From the NCBI RefSeq assembly GCF_014712675.1, contig NZ_JACXSI010000010.1, forward strand, positions 1-64,000: 64,000 nt of DNA, in the 5' to 3' direction. Position numbers and translations under genes: made by a program. The DNA comes from Peribacillus faecalis. Its GTDB lineage: Bacteria; Bacillota; Bacilli; Bacillales; DSM-1321. The notes below the pieces were generated by a model. The model was not told where the DNA came from and did not search any database. It saw only the letters and a list, made by a program, of their open reading frames with translations. Below are positions 24,570 through 34,262 of this stretch, one piece after another (the stretch's first letter is position 1; every line of letters begins with the position of its first letter).

Positions 24570-27500
24570 TTAATCTTGCTTCTTTTTTTGCGTTTGGCTG
24601 AAACGTTTAATTCGGTCAACTACACCCAGCAATGCCGGAAGCAAAATCGGCAGCATGACGAAACTTAACAGCAACAAACCGATAATCACCGTAATGGCAA
24701 TTTCAATCAGCGTAAGAACTCCTGATGGAATTAATGCTGCAAAAGTACCTCCTAAAATGATAGCAGCCGAAATGACAACTCCGCCAATATTGCCCGCTGC
24801 TTCGACAATCGCTTTAGTAGAATTCCCTTCCAACTCGTTATAGCGCATCATCAAGAAAATGCTATAATCTACTCCGAGCGCAATAATCATGATGAAGCTA
24901 AAGAACGGAACATTCCAGCCCAGTTCATTTACACCTAATACACTAGTGCTGAACCATTCGCTCATACCTACTGATGTATAATAAGCTAACACAAGTGAAC
25001 CGATGATAAATAATGATTTTAGCAGCGATCGTGTGATGAAGATAAGCACAATGCCGATACCGATCAGCATGATTGTCGCTGTACGGATAAAATCACCGCT
25101 GGCAAGCTCTTCAAGATCAATGTTTTGCGATGTTTCCCCTCCGAGCGCATATTGTGCTCCATTCAAATAATTGACATCCATTGCTGAAGCAATATCTTCT
25201 TTTAAATCTTTCACAACGGCCATTGCTTCTTTTGAATACGGATTGACGTCCAAAATGATACGCATAGAAGTAATTGTGCGATCTTCTGACATGTACATAT
25301 CCAATGCCTTTTGGAAATCTTCTCCGGTCAGCACATCTTCCGGTATATGCAGTTGTTCTGCTGATTTAGATTCACTTAATCCCGACAGATAACTTTGCGC
25401 ATTAGTCAAGCCATCGCTGATTTCAGTCAATCCGTCCGTTGTCTCTGATAAACCGGACTGCAGTTCCTTCATTTTTGCTGATAGCTCTGTCAATCCTGAA
25501 TAAAGCTGCTTTTGTCCGTCATTAATAGCTGTTAAACCATTAGAAAGAGCAGGTGTTTTATCAGCTATTTGCGTTGATCCGGCAGCCGCTTCCTGCAGTC
25601 CATCAGCTAATTCAGTTGAACCGGCTTGCAATTGGCTCACGCCCGTTTGCAGTTGCGACAAACCATTGTTTGCTTGATCAAAAGCGCTGTTCGCTTTTTG
25701 AAATGAAATAATTGCTGATTCATATTGAGGAGTCAGCTCAATAAGCTTCTGAGAAAGCACGTTCATTTGTTGCTTACCTGTTTTGGCAACTGCTATAGAT
25801 GTTTGGATATCCTTGTTATTGCCTAATTCAGGGCTAGTCTTTATCGCATTTGCCAGTGCTGATTCAATAGCAGAAAAAGCTTGAGAGGCACCATCAATTG
25901 CTTGTGAAACATTCTTAAAGAAACTGCTGAATGAGCTCATCCCTTTTTCAAGCTCCACATACCCTTGCTGCAATTGGCTCATTGCGCTTGTTAACTCGGT
26001 CATATTGCTATTCACCGCTGCTAACCCGTTTTCAATCTCTTCGGCTCCGCTTACTCCGGAAACAAGCCCTACTGCCAGCTGATCAAGAGCGTTTGCTAAT
26101 GTATCGACACCGCTCTTCACTTCTGCGGTTCCATCAATCAATGTTTGGACGCTTTCCACACCGTCCTCATCTTGCTGATTTAGCTGTTGTTCCGCATCCG
26201 TTAACCCATCGTTAATTTGATTGACCCCATCTTTCGCCTCACCTAATCCGCTGTTCAACGTATCAGATTGGCTTCTGACATATAAGTCATCGATTTTGTC
26301 ATTTGCCGGTCTTGTCGCTGAGAAAACTTTCGCAACCCCTTCATGTTCAGCAATGGTTTCTGTTAATTGGTCAATCACCTGCAATGATTTTTCATTGTCA
26401 AGTGCATCTTCCGCTTTTAAAACGAATGTCAAAGGTGCAGAGAAACCTGAAGAGAAGTGTTCGCCAATTACGTTGACGCCTTGCTTTGACGCATAACCGT
26501 CATTCACTTCTATTAAGTCATCATAGCTTAAGACATTACTATATTTATAAATAAACGGAATGCTTATAATCACAACGAAAATTATTGCTAAAAACGGTCT
26601 GAATACAGATACTTTTGAAAGCAATGCCCACGTTTTATTATTTGCATGACCTTCAAACTTTTTGCTCGGCCAAAATAGTTTTTTGCCCAACAAAGCCATA
26701 AAAAATGGATTGACTGTCATCAATACCGCGATTAATACAGCGACGCCGACCGCAACGGCCGAACTTGAACGATATAATTGGAAATCTGCCAATATTAACG
26801 CCATAAAACCGATAAATACAGCGAGTCCACTGTATAGAACTGTTTTCCCTGCTGTTTTATATGTTATTTTTATCGCATCTAATATATTGTCACTTTTCCC
26901 GAGCTCTTCTTTAAAACGAGTAAATAATAAAATATTATAGTCTGTCCCGATTCCGAATAATATGACGACTAAAAATACTTGCGTGAAATTCGAAAACGGA
27001 TAGTTGAAATGATCAACCAACTGCGTAACAATTCCCATTGAAACAATGTAGGAGATGCCGACAAGCAGCAAAGATACTAACGGCACAACAGGTGAACGGA
27101 ACACTAAGATCAAGACAACCAATATAAATACAATAGCGATTATTTCTGTTTTCTTAATTCCGTCCTGAGTTGATTGCACAAAATCTTCAATAACGAGATC
27201 CGTTCCTGTTAAATAGCTATCTATATCGCTAATTTCAACATAGGAATAGAGCTCCTCTGCCACTTCAGTTATTTCCCCTTGTGAGGAATCAACTTCAATT
27301 TGCGTTAAAATAGTCGTTCCATCCTCGGAAACAAGCTGGCCTTTCAGCTCTTCGTTATCAAGATGCGTAAGGATGCTTTTAATGCCCAGTCCTGACTGTT
27401 GATCTTTTAATTGATCAATCTTATTTTCTATTAGAACTAATTGTTCATCTGTCAATTTTTTATCGTTTCCGCTATTGAAAACCGCGATAATTGAATATGA

Positions 27501-27689
27501 TTTGCTGTCCTCCCCATCCATCTTATGCAGCAAATCTTTTGCCATTTCGCTTTGTTCCGTATCGGGGATCGAAATTTGTCCCTTTTCTCTTACCAATTGG
27601 TCTAAATTCGGCATCGCTATAATCATAACTGCTGAAATGATCAGCCAAATGACAAATGATGCGATTCGCCAATTCATCACTCTTTTCAT
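24570..27689 (-). CDS. MMPL/RND-family exporter (YdgH-like)
   Basis: About 1039 aa. It has two MMPL-type membrane halves (GTDYNILLFTRFKEE near residue 255 and GVDYSIFLMMRYNELEG near 965) separated by a long extracellular region (about 400-830) rich in L-x-x-G coiled repeats (LSQLQTGVSQLQAGSTELAD). This arrangement fits B. subtilis YdgH and similar exporters of lipids or amphiphilic drugs. The frame is open to 27728, but the longer start would lie inside an operator palindrome; AAGGGGAG precedes the ATG at 27689. It is directly downstream of a TetR gene on the same strand, with two palindromes between them. The substrate is unknown. Confidence 0.87.
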   Translation of the reverse strand: MKRVMNWRIASFVIWLIISAVMIIAMPNLDQLVREKGQISIPDTEQSEMAKDLLHKMDGEDSKSYSIIAVFNSGNDKKLTDEQLVLIENKIDQLKDQQSGLGIKSILTHLDNEELKGQLVSEDGTTILTQIEVDSSQGEITEVAEELYSYVEISDIDSYLTGTDLVIEDFVQSTQDGIKKTEIIAIVFILVVLILVFRSPVVPLVSLLLVGISYIVSMGIVTQLVDHFNYPFSNFTQVFLVVILFGIGTDYNILLFTRFKEELGKSDNILDAIKITYKTAGKTVLYSGLAVFIGFMALILADFQLYRSSSAVAVGVAVLIAVLMTVNPFFMALLGKKLFWPSKKFEGHANNKTWALLSKVSVFRPFLAIIFVVIISIPFIYKYSNVLSYDDLIEVNDGYASKQGVNVIGEHFSSGFSAPLTFVLKAEDALDNEKSLQVIDQLTETIAEHEGVAKVFSATRPANDKIDDLYVRSQSDTLNSGLGEAKDGVNQINDGLTDAEQQLNQQDEDGVESVQTLIDGTAEVKSGVDTLANALDQLAVGLVSGVSGAEEIENGLAAVNSNMTELTSAMSQLQQGYVELEKGMSSFSSFFKNVSQAIDGASQAFSAIESALANAIKTSPELGNNKDIQTSIAVAKTGKQQMNVLSQKLIELTPQYESAIISFQKANSAFDQANNGLSQLQTGVSQLQAGSTELADGLQEAAAGSTQIADKTPALSNGLTAINDGQKQLYSGLTELSAKMKELQSGLSETTDGLTEISDGLTNAQSYLSGLSESKSAEQLHIPEDVLTGEDFQKALDMYMSEDRTITSMRIILDVNPYSKEAMAVVKDLKEDIASAMDVNYLNGAQYALGGETSQNIDLEELASGDFIRTATIMLIGIGIVLIFITRSLLKSLFIIGSLVLAYYTSVGMSEWFSTSVLGVNELGWNVPFFSFIMIIALGVDYSIFLMMRYNELEGNSTKAIVEAAGNIGGVVISAAIILGGTFAALIPSGVLTLIEIAITVIIGLLLLSFVMLPILLPALLGVVDRIKRFSQTQKKKQD

Positions 27690-27713
27690 CCTATCTCCCC
27701 TTTGCTGTTTTAT

Positions 27714-27731
27714 GGAATGAACGTTCATTCC
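27714..27731. promoter_or_regulatory. TetR operator 1, perfect 18-bp palindrome
   Basis: GGAATGAACGTTCATTCC lies 25 bases upstream of the MMPL start. It is the same motif as the palindrome at 27749-27764. A related half motif (GAATATTCATTC) precedes the TetR gene near 28382. Confidence 0.8.
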
Positions 27732-27748
27732 GAAAAATAATTATAATA

Positions 27749-27764
27749 GAATGAATATTCATTC
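27749..27764. promoter_or_regulatory. TetR operator 2, perfect 16-bp palindrome
   Basis: GAATGAATATTCATTC shares the AATGAAYRTTCATT core with operator 1, and their centres are 34 bases apart. The likely -10 (TATAAT, 27745-27740 on the minus strand) lies between them, so TetR binding should block transcription of the exporter. Confidence 0.8.
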
Positions 27765-27785
27765 CGATTTTGGTCCACTATAGAA

Positions 27786-28355
27786 TTAAAGAATTCTAAT
27801 AGCATTCCAGCAGCAGTCCGCCACTTCTTCATATAAATGTTGGTCATCCCTTAACATTCCTATGCGAACCAGCTTGAATAGATGTGTAAAGGCACCATAC
27901 ACAATGGCAATAAAGGCATCTTCCGGCAACGGTCTGAGTATCCCGGCTCTTTTCCCGTTTTCGGCAAATGAACGAAAGAAATTTAAAAACTGCTCAAACA
28001 TTTCCTCGCTTTTGTTATCTAAATAATGCCCTCTCCAATGTGACTCGATAAACTGTAACGCTTGCGGATTATTCTTTGCATACTCTACCATTTTGAAAAA
28101 GAATACATTAAATTGCTGCTTTATATCATTTTGAGAGGAAAATTCATATGTAATCACTGCATCAGAAAACTTCTGCACACATTCCTGAAATAAACAGTTT
28201 ACCAGATACTCCTTATTATCAAAATATCGATAAATAGTGCCCGTGCCAACCTTTGCCTGATCGGCTATCATTGGTACAGTCGTTCCGTCATAACCTCTCT
28301 CTGAAAATAGATGTAAAGCAGAATTCAATATATCTTCCCGCTTATTGCCAGCCAT
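27786..28355 (-). CDS. TetR-family repressor of the MMPL exporter
   Basis: 189 aa. The N-terminal TetR helix-turn-helix is clear (REDILNSALHLFSERGYDGT, then TGTIYRYFDNKEYLVN), and the rest is a helical ligand-binding domain of usual length. It precedes the exporter on the same strand, and two near-identical palindromes (27714-27731, 27749-27764) separate them, so it very likely represses the exporter until a ligand, perhaps an exported compound, binds. A related sequence upstream (AGAATATTCATTC near 28381) suggests autoregulation. GGAGGTG lies 8 bases before the ATG. Confidence 0.88.
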   Translation of the reverse strand: MAGNKREDILNSALHLFSERGYDGTTVPMIADQAKVGTGTIYRYFDNKEYLVNCLFQECVQKFSDAVITYEFSSQNDIKQQFNVFFFKMVEYAKNNPQALQFIESHWRGHYLDNKSEEMFEQFLNFFRSFAENGKRAGILRPLPEDAFIAIVYGAFTHLFKLVRIGMLRDDQHLYEEVADCCWNAIRIL

Positions 28356-28440
28356 CTTTGCGCACCTCCAATTCGCGAAAGAATATTCATTCTCATTCTA
28401 AATATTCGACACATTATTGTCAAAGTATTTTAAAAATTAT

Positions 28441-28635
28441 AAAAAACAGCACCAATCCATTTTGGTGAGGCGCATACTCAAGTTTGCAGAATTTCAGATG
28501 ATTGCTGTCTTAATTATGTTGCAAATCAAAAAGGAGACATGTGTAAGGTTAGACAGCCATCTTTGTCCAAAATTATAGACTTATCTATCAAGAAAGACTC
28601 AGCAATAGTCGGTGACTTCGCTAAGTCTTTCGTTT
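28441..28635 (+). ncRNA. Possible small RNA region, repeat-containing, with plus-strand terminator
   Basis: This gap between two minus-strand genes contains a small ACCAA/TTGGT hairpin (28451-28466), a 47-base segment repeated from 24.45 kb (28544-28590), and a GAAAGACTcAGC...GCTaAGTCTTTC stem (28592-28631) followed by CGTTTTT on the plus strand. No plus-strand protein gene precedes this terminator. It may end a non-coding transcript or serve only the carbonic anhydrase gene in the other direction. Confidence 0.3.
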
Positions 28636-28640
28636 TTAAA

Positions 28641-29222
28641 CTATACGTTCGCTTTACCGATTTCTGTTGCCTTTGTAACTTCAATTAGACGACCGCTTTT
28701 CACATCATAAATATATCCGTAAATCGGAATATTGCCCGGTACTAACGAGTGATTGCGAATTCTTTCGACATCATCAATAACACTTTGTTCTAAATTGCTG
28801 ATAGTCAGGAAGTTCACATATTTCCCTTCAACAGAACCTGGACCCTTGCCGACATCTTTCCATTGTCCGTCAAATTGCGCTGTTTCTAAGCTGTTCGCAA
28901 GCAAATCTCCCATAATTTCATTCGTGAACAATTCCATTCCGCAATCTGTATGATGAATGACAAACCATTCTTTCGTGCCTAACAATTTATACGAGATGAC
29001 AAGTGAACGGATTGCATCATCACTCGCACGGCCCCCTGCATTACGGATAACGTGTGCATCTCCCTCGCTTAATCCTGCAAATTTTGCAGGGTCAAGACGG
29101 GCATCCATACAAGTTAAAATCGCAAAACGGCGTTGCGGCGGTAATGCTAATCGACCCTTTTCTCCAAATTCATTTGCATAGCTTTCATTTGCAGCTAACA
29201 CTTCTTTCAATAAATCACTCAT
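28641..29222 (-). CDS. Beta-type carbonic anhydrase (YtiB-like)
   Basis: 193 aa. It interconverts CO2 and bicarbonate. Zinc ligands are visible in CMDARLDP (Cys, with the Asp-Arg pair) and HHTDCGM (His and Cys), with [14 protein letters not shown] between. Length and motifs fit the short B. subtilis YtiB-type group. The frame runs to 29357 but the upstream part is unrelated; AAGGGG lies 9 bases before the ATG at 29222. It is downstream of the EcsC-like gene on the same strand, with about 150 bases between, probably a separate transcript. Confidence 0.9.
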   Translation of the reverse strand: MSDLLKEVLAANESYANEFGEKGRLALPPQRRFAILTCMDARLDPAKFAGLSEGDAHVIRNAGGRASDDAIRSLVISYKLLGTKEWFVIHHTDCGMELFTNEIMGDLLANSLETAQFDGQWKDVGKGPGSVEGKYVNFLTISNLEQSVIDDVERIRNHSLVPGNIPIYGYIYDVKSGRLIEVTKATEIGKANV

Positions 29223-29374
29223 AATCGATTCCCCTTTATACATAATTCCTATAAGATTAGTGCGATTATATCCTACGCTATTCTCTATTACAAGGAATCT
29301 GCTTTGAATCCGGGAATCATTTATAATAAAAAACAAGTACGAAATGATACATTTCACACCTGTTTTTAAAATTT

Positions 29375-30199
29375 TTAAAGTGGGTTATCCTTTAACGATT
29401 CAATTTCATTCATTTTTCCCATAATTCTTCGTTTCCGGTACAGCATATTGCCTGTTTCAGCAATATCATTGATCATACCTCTATTGGCAAAGGCACCAAA
29501 GATGATTCCTGCAATCGGCACCATTTGAAACAGCTTTTTCCAACCAAACTGGTCGCGGTACGTTAAAACAACCTCTTTCCAACCTTGCAGCTGAGAAATC
29601 ATATTTTCAGAATCTCTGCTTCCTTCATGCATTGTTGATAGTTCTTTAAGAATTGCCTCTTTCCCGACGATATCAGCTGAGGCAAACTGGAGACACTTAA
29701 CTATAAAGACACGTTCCTGCTTGTCCTGCGGATCATAACCGTGTATGATGGCAATTTCCTGTAATGTCTTCAAAGCCAAGCCGAGCAAAATAGGAATATC
29801 AATTGCTAACGTAAAAATACCACCGATTCCGGTTGAAGCCCCTTGTACTGTAGCCAGCTTCACACGATTTTGAAGCAAATCTTCCCCCATCTCAACCATA
29901 GTTTGCAAAGGAATATCCCCGACATCTGCAATAGTTTCAATTGTACTTTCCGGAGTTTTTGTTTTTATATTTTTCAGAACGGTCTGTTCATTAATTAAAT
30001 ATTGCCCGCCTGTTTGTATATAGCTTCCTAACTCATTGACTAAAACACCCATTTTATTTTGAATGAATTTTGGCGTCATTTTATCTAAAAATTTAAACGG
30101 CAAACGGCCAAGCTTTTCCCAAAACCATAGCCCTTTTTGATCTTTTTCCCAAGCCTCAATAATTTGCAGATGCTCCTGCAACGATTCCTTATTCTCCAT
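29375..30199 (-). CDS. EcsC-family protein
   Basis: 274 aa. The EcsC-family pattern is visible in the middle: a helical region with [21 protein letters not shown] (about 138-158) forming an amphipathic or membrane segment, then [14 protein letters not shown]. The C terminus has a second short hydrophobic stretch ([16 protein letters not shown]). The founding EcsC of B. subtilis sits beside the EcsAB ABC transporter; no such transporter is here. The molecular function of stand-alone members is unknown. The ribosome binding site is weak (GGGATG). Confidence 0.75.
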   Translation of the reverse strand: MENKESLQEHLQIIEAWEKDQKGLWFWEKLGRLPFKFLDKMTPKFIQNKMGVLVNELGSYIQTGGQYLINEQTVLKNIKTKTPESTIETIADVGDIPLQTMVEMGEDLLQNRVKLATVQGASTGIGGIFTLAIDIPILLGLALKTLQEIAIIHGYDPQDKQERVFIVKCLQFASADIVGKEAILKELSTMHEGSRDSENMISQLQGWKEVVLTYRDQFGWKKLFQMVPIAGIIFGAFANRGMINDIAETGNMLYRKRRIMGKMNEIESLKDNPL

Positions 30200-30361
30200 T
30201 TTTCATCCCATTTCTTTTATTCGTTTCCTTAATATACGGAATATTGTATCAAAGGTTTCGTTATTATACATTTTGTTTGATTAGCAACGGTATGCAGCCG
30301 TTTATATTGTGTACTTACTTTTTGGCCTAAAAAAACGCTTCAACTAGTGGACTAAAACGTA

Positions 30362-30393
30362 GAAAGCAGCATTCATAAACGAATGCCGCTTTC
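30362..30393. terminator. Terminator after gshF
   Basis: GAAAGCAGCATTC (30362-30374) pairs with GAATGCCGCTTTC (30381-30393), with one mismatch-like wobble. The better T tract is on the plus strand, so its efficiency for gshF is uncertain. Confidence 0.6.
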
Positions 30394-30396
30394 TTT

Positions 30397-32691
30397 TTAA
30401 TCAAATCCCAAGACTTTCAATATCTCATAACCGATGTTTCGTTCCTTGCCTTTATACGGATAAGAATGGATGTGAATAGCCGGATTGAAATTCAATTCAA
30501 TGATGCAATATGGAGAAGTCTCTTGCCCGAATTGTTCTATCATCATATCGACGCCGCATATGTTGGCTCCAATTGCTTGCGCTGCTTGTACAGCTATATC
30601 TTTATGGAAGTTTGAAGCCAAATCGGTTACGTCGATGCTATCACCGCCGGTTGAGACATTGGAGTTTTCCCGTAAGTGCTGAATGGCGCCTTCAGGCAAT
30701 ACTGTATTAACTGTTTTGTTTTCTTGCTGAAGAAAAAGCTTCAAATTCTCATCAATTTCAATTTTCTCCAATGGGGTTTTATAGCCTTTTCCACGAAGCG
30801 GGTCTTCATTTTTATTCGCGATTAACTCAGCGATCGTCGAGCGACCATCGCCTGAAACATTAGCCGGCACACGGTGCAAAACTGCGACCGTTTTACCGTT
30901 CATCACTAAAAAGCGGTATTCTTTACCCCGTATATATTCCTCGATCAAAATGAAAGTATCTTCGGCAAAAGCGATTTCAACTGCTTTAATTAAATCTTCT
31001 TTAGAAGCACCGTCCGGGAAAATCGAAATACCTAATCCGAAGTTTGTTGATTTCGGTTTAATGACGATAGGCTTATTCACCCAACGAACGATTGCTTCCT
31101 TCGCCTGCTCCCATCCGGTTACTTCTTCGCCGTTCGGTACATTTATCCGGTGATGCTGCAAGATCTTTTTTGTAACCGTTTTATTTTCCATTGCCAGAAC
31201 ACTTACATAGTTGTCTTTGCTCGTTTTTGTCGCTTGCTTTATATATTCTGTCCGGCCGTTCTTAGTCAGCTGAATGAAGTTGTCCTGTCTGTCCAAAATC
31301 TCAAAGGCAATCCCTCTTTTAATGCTTTCTTTCAATAAAATTTGTGTCGATAGCTCCATATCTGTATATGGCTTTAAGCGGAACCTTTCATTGAAAGCTT
31401 CCTCCTTATACTGCTTTGCCAATTCCAGATGGGCTTCGATATAATCTGATTGCTGACAAAGCTCGGAAATACGAAATGAGTATGTTTGTTCATGATCTTT
31501 CATAACTTCAATTTTATCTTTTAAAATCGATCCGAACGGAAGCTGCAATTGTTCGTTTAAGTCCAACATTTCTTTAAGGATTTCCATGCCCCAATCCTGC
31601 AAGGAAATGTTTTGTCCATTTCTTTGTAAAAGCGTGTCGGGCCTTTGCCCTTCCACCGCTACCGTTTTATCATTCCACTCAGATTCCGTTTGCCAATTTT
31701 CATATGTACTTTCCTTCTTCATTAAACAATAAAGCAAAAACATATGAATGAACTGCAAATCTTCCTCCTTCATGCCGGCTTTCGCAAAAGGATTGCAGTC
31801 AATCGTCCGAAGTTCAATATATTGGATGCCGTTTTTCAGTAGGTTATCCGTTGTATAAGCTCCTCCGCTTTTCAAACGAATACCGGCGTACAATTCCCTT
31901 ATATCTTTTAACTCGCCTTTTTCTATGTACGAATTAATCGATGAAATGTAGTTTGCAATAGAAGAATAGTCAGGCAAAATCATTGGCTTATTTCGATAGC
32001 CGCAATTACTGTTTCTGAATGAAACGGCCTCTTTGTTTGAGTACCCCTCCTTGGAAATTTCCTCGAGCGAATCTACACAATTTTCTTCAAATGTTTTATG
32101 TATGATATTCGCTGCCCCGAGCAAATAAATATTCAGCCAATTGTATCGCAAACTGTTTCGTGTCATTTTTAAATATAGTTCATTTTTAAAATTTTGAAAG
32201 GACTGGTTACTATTTGAACGACGATACAGTTTTTCAAGAAGATGAGTCCCAAAAGAAAAATTAATGTGAATGCCGGAGATTAATTGTTTCTTGCCGCCGT
32301 ATTTGGCACTTAAATACTCACGGTATGTCCTGTCATATTCTTGGCCGGAAAATACTGCAAGCGGGATTTCATCATCAGGAGGAGATATTGCCGGCATTGA
32401 CTGAGGCCAAATCAGTTCATCTTCCATTTCTAAGATCGCAATGTTATAAAGGGAATCGAGAAATGCAATTGCATCGGCTGCCTTAGAGAAAACCGGTGTA
32501 ATAAGTTCAAGCTGACTTTCTGAGAAGTCAGTAGTTATATATGGGTTTGCTTTTTTATCGCCGAATACACTCGGATGAGATTTCATTGAAAGATTGCCTT
32601 CATAATCAACTCGCAGCCCTTCCCTTTCAATCCCGAATTCCGCATCTAACCACTGTTTGGCTGTAAAATCGGAAAAGAAATTATTGTTCAT
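30397..32691 (-). CDS. gshF: Bifunctional glutamate-cysteine ligase/glutathione synthetase
   Basis: 764 aa, the fused GshF (GshAB) enzyme making glutathione from glutamate, cysteine and glycine with two ATP. The N-terminal half is a GshA-type ligase (FGIEREGLRVD at the start, FSESQLELITP, IELRTIDCNPF near 290). The C-terminal part from about 485 is an ATP-grasp domain (KPIVIKPKSTNFGLGISIF, then ILIEEYIRGKEYRFLVMNG, CIIELNFNPAIHIHSYPYKG). Length is normal for the Listeria/streptococcal type. GshF is not the usual thiol pathway in Bacillaceae, which make bacillithiol, so this lineage may use glutathione. Its start overlaps the upstream MATE gene by 11 bases, indicating translational coupling. 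GAAGGAG lies 8 bases before the ATG, inside the MATE gene. Confidence 0.93.
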   Translation of the reverse strand: MNNNFFSDFTAKQWLDAEFGIEREGLRVDYEGNLSMKSHPSVFGDKKANPYITTDFSESQLELITPVFSKAADAIAFLDSLYNIAILEMEDELIWPQSMPAISPPDDEIPLAVFSGQEYDRTYREYLSAKYGGKKQLISGIHINFSFGTHLLEKLYRRSNSNQSFQNFKNELYLKMTRNSLRYNWLNIYLLGAANIIHKTFEENCVDSLEEISKEGYSNKEAVSFRNSNCGYRNKPMILPDYSSIANYISSINSYIEKGELKDIRELYAGIRLKSGGAYTTDNLLKNGIQYIELRTIDCNPFAKAGMKEEDLQFIHMFLLYCLMKKESTYENWQTESEWNDKTVAVEGQRPDTLLQRNGQNISLQDWGMEILKEMLDLNEQLQLPFGSILKDKIEVMKDHEQTYSFRISELCQQSDYIEAHLELAKQYKEEAFNERFRLKPYTDMELSTQILLKESIKRGIAFEILDRQDNFIQLTKNGRTEYIKQATKTSKDNYVSVLAMENKTVTKKILQHHRINVPNGEEVTGWEQAKEAIVRWVNKPIVIKPKSTNFGLGISIFPDGASKEDLIKAVEIAFAEDTFILIEEYIRGKEYRFLVMNGKTVAVLHRVPANVSGDGRSTIAELIANKNEDPLRGKGYKTPLEKIEIDENLKLFLQQENKTVNTVLPEGAIQHLRENSNVSTGGDSIDVTDLASNFHKDIAVQAAQAIGANICGVDMMIEQFGQETSPYCIIELNFNPAIHIHSYPYKGKERNIGYEILKVLGFD

Positions 32692-34003
32692 GGTTATATC
32701 TCCTTCTGAAAATAATTTGAAAAATTATAATAGCAACGATACCTTTTATCATTGATGAAATCGCAATGCTCCACCAAATTCCATCTAAACCTAGAACCGG
32801 AATGAGCGCATATGCTAACGGTATTCTGATTGCCGTAAAAATAATAGAAATGATAGACGGTATTTTTGGCAATCCCATTCCTGAAAACACACCGTTGCTG
32901 ATCATCTCCATTGCCATAAATATTTGTGATATTCCAATAATAATTAAATAAGAAGCTGTTATCTCAATTGTCTTTTGATCATCTATAAACAGGCGCGGCA
33001 ACTGTTCCGAGAATAAGATAAAAATAATACTAATGAGTAGCGCATATCCGATTGCCATCATCATACTTACACTGTACCCATTCTTAATTCTTTTAATATG
33101 ACCAGCGCCAAAGTTTTGTCCGATAAAACTTCCAACTGCCCCATTCAGCGCGCCCATGACAATAAATGTAACTGATTCAATTTGGAGACCAATTTTTTGC
33201 GCTGCAATCGCTTCAGTCCCATACGAAGCAATCATTTTTGCCAATAGTATATTTATGACAGTAAACAGCACTCTTTGGGTAGTCATCGGCAAACCAAGAC
33301 GTAAAATATCCAAACAGTGTTTGTAACTTACCGGCGCTAACTTTTTATTGAATAACAACTTTCTGCTTATATAAACGAATAAACAAAACATGGTAATCTG
33401 AGCGATAAGACTGGCAATAGCCGCACCCATGACCCCGAATTTGAAATAGTAAATAAAGAGTGGATCAAGCACAATGTTTAAAAAGATCCCTAATGCGCTA
33501 ATATAAAAGCTTTGCTTATTATTGCCGAAACTGCTGAACATACGGATGAAAAACAAATTGTAATAGGAAAAGAACAGCATAATGCCGGATACAGATAAAT
33601 ATTCATAGGCCTGTCTCTGCACTTCTGCATTATTCAAATCAAGAAATCCCAGTATATGATTGCCGAAAGCGAAAAGGACAAATATTGTGATTAACCCGAT
33701 GATTGTATTTAGCAGTAAGCTGCTTCCGATATATGCTGATTGCAGCTTTTCGTTTCTGCTTCCCATCGCATGAGCAAGTTTAATTCCTCCCCCGACAACA
33801 ATCATCGCTTGTATGCTATAGCCGAGGTTCACGAAGAAACTGGCTGATCCGACCGCAGCGATTGCTCCTGAACCTAATCCGCCGACGAAAAGCATATCTA
33901 TAAAGCTATATAAAAACTGCAATAAAGACGTCCCGACCAGCGGCAGAGCAAGAGAAGAAATAACCGTAATTTCTCTGCCTGTGGTTAAATCGATTTTTTT
34001 CAT
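32681..34003 (-). CDS. MATE-family efflux transporter
   Basis: 440 aa with about 12 membrane segments and typical MATE composition (LALPLVGTSLLQFLYSFIDM at the start, GQNFGAGHIKRIKNGY near 270). These proteins exchange cations or drugs against Na+ or H+. The end overlaps the gshF start by 11 bases, so the two are co-translated; export of glutathione conjugates is an attractive but unproven reason for the pairing. AAGGAT lies 8 bases before the ATG. Upstream is a 32-base element shared with the EF-G-like gene region (34148-34179). Confidence 0.87.
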   Translation of the reverse strand: MKKIDLTTGREITVISSLALPLVGTSLLQFLYSFIDMLFVGGLGSGAIAAVGSASFFVNLGYSIQAMIVVGGGIKLAHAMGSRNEKLQSAYIGSSLLLNTIIGLITIFVLFAFGNHILGFLDLNNAEVQRQAYEYLSVSGIMLFFSYYNLFFIRMFSSFGNNKQSFYISALGIFLNIVLDPLFIYYFKFGVMGAAIASLIAQITMFCLFVYISRKLLFNKKLAPVSYKHCLDILRLGLPMTTQRVLFTVINILLAKMIASYGTEAIAAQKIGLQIESVTFIVMGALNGAVGSFIGQNFGAGHIKRIKNGYSVSMMMAIGYALLISIIFILFSEQLPRLFIDDQKTIEITASYLIIIGISQIFMAMEMISNGVFSGMGLPKIPSIISIIFTAIRIPLAYALIPVLGLDGIWWSIAISSMIKGIVAIIIFQIIFRRRYNHEQ

Positions 34004-34147
34004 AAATAAGTATCCTTTTTCAAACTTGATATATAATCATTTGCTTATATATTGGATTTTATCATTATTATTGATGCCTGTATAGGTTTAGTATAGATTG
34101 TTCTTGCTTAATTCAACCGAAGCTGTTAACTTCTTGGTGACTATTAT

Positions 34148-34179
34148 GGTTTTTAATTCTATTGAGTATTTGGAACATA
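34148..34179 (-). promoter_or_regulatory. Conserved element upstream of the MATE-gshF operon
   Basis: On the minus strand, TATGTTCCAAATACTCAAT is followed by AGAATTAAAAACC. About 27 of 32 positions match the element at 43101-43132, which precedes the EF-G-like gene in the same orientation and at similar distance (about 145-180 bases before the start codon). Its meaning is unknown; a shared regulator or promoter part is likely. Confidence 0.5.
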
Positions 34180-34203
34180 GTTTGTTTGGAATTATAATAA
34201 CAT

Positions 34204-34237
34204 AAAAACATCCATAACTATAAAATTGTTATGGATG
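34204..34237 (-). terminator. Terminator of the corA remnant
   Basis: CATCCATAAC (34209-34218) and GTTATGGATG (34228-34237) form a perfect 10-bp stem, and TTTTT follows on the minus strand. Confidence 0.88.
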
Positions 34238-34262
34238 TGAAATTTGTATGAATTTGTCATAT

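Noticed and set aside
24341-24668. Two 66-aa frames in the structured intergenic region
   Set aside because: They follow hairpin repeats rather than coding constraint and lack initiation signals.
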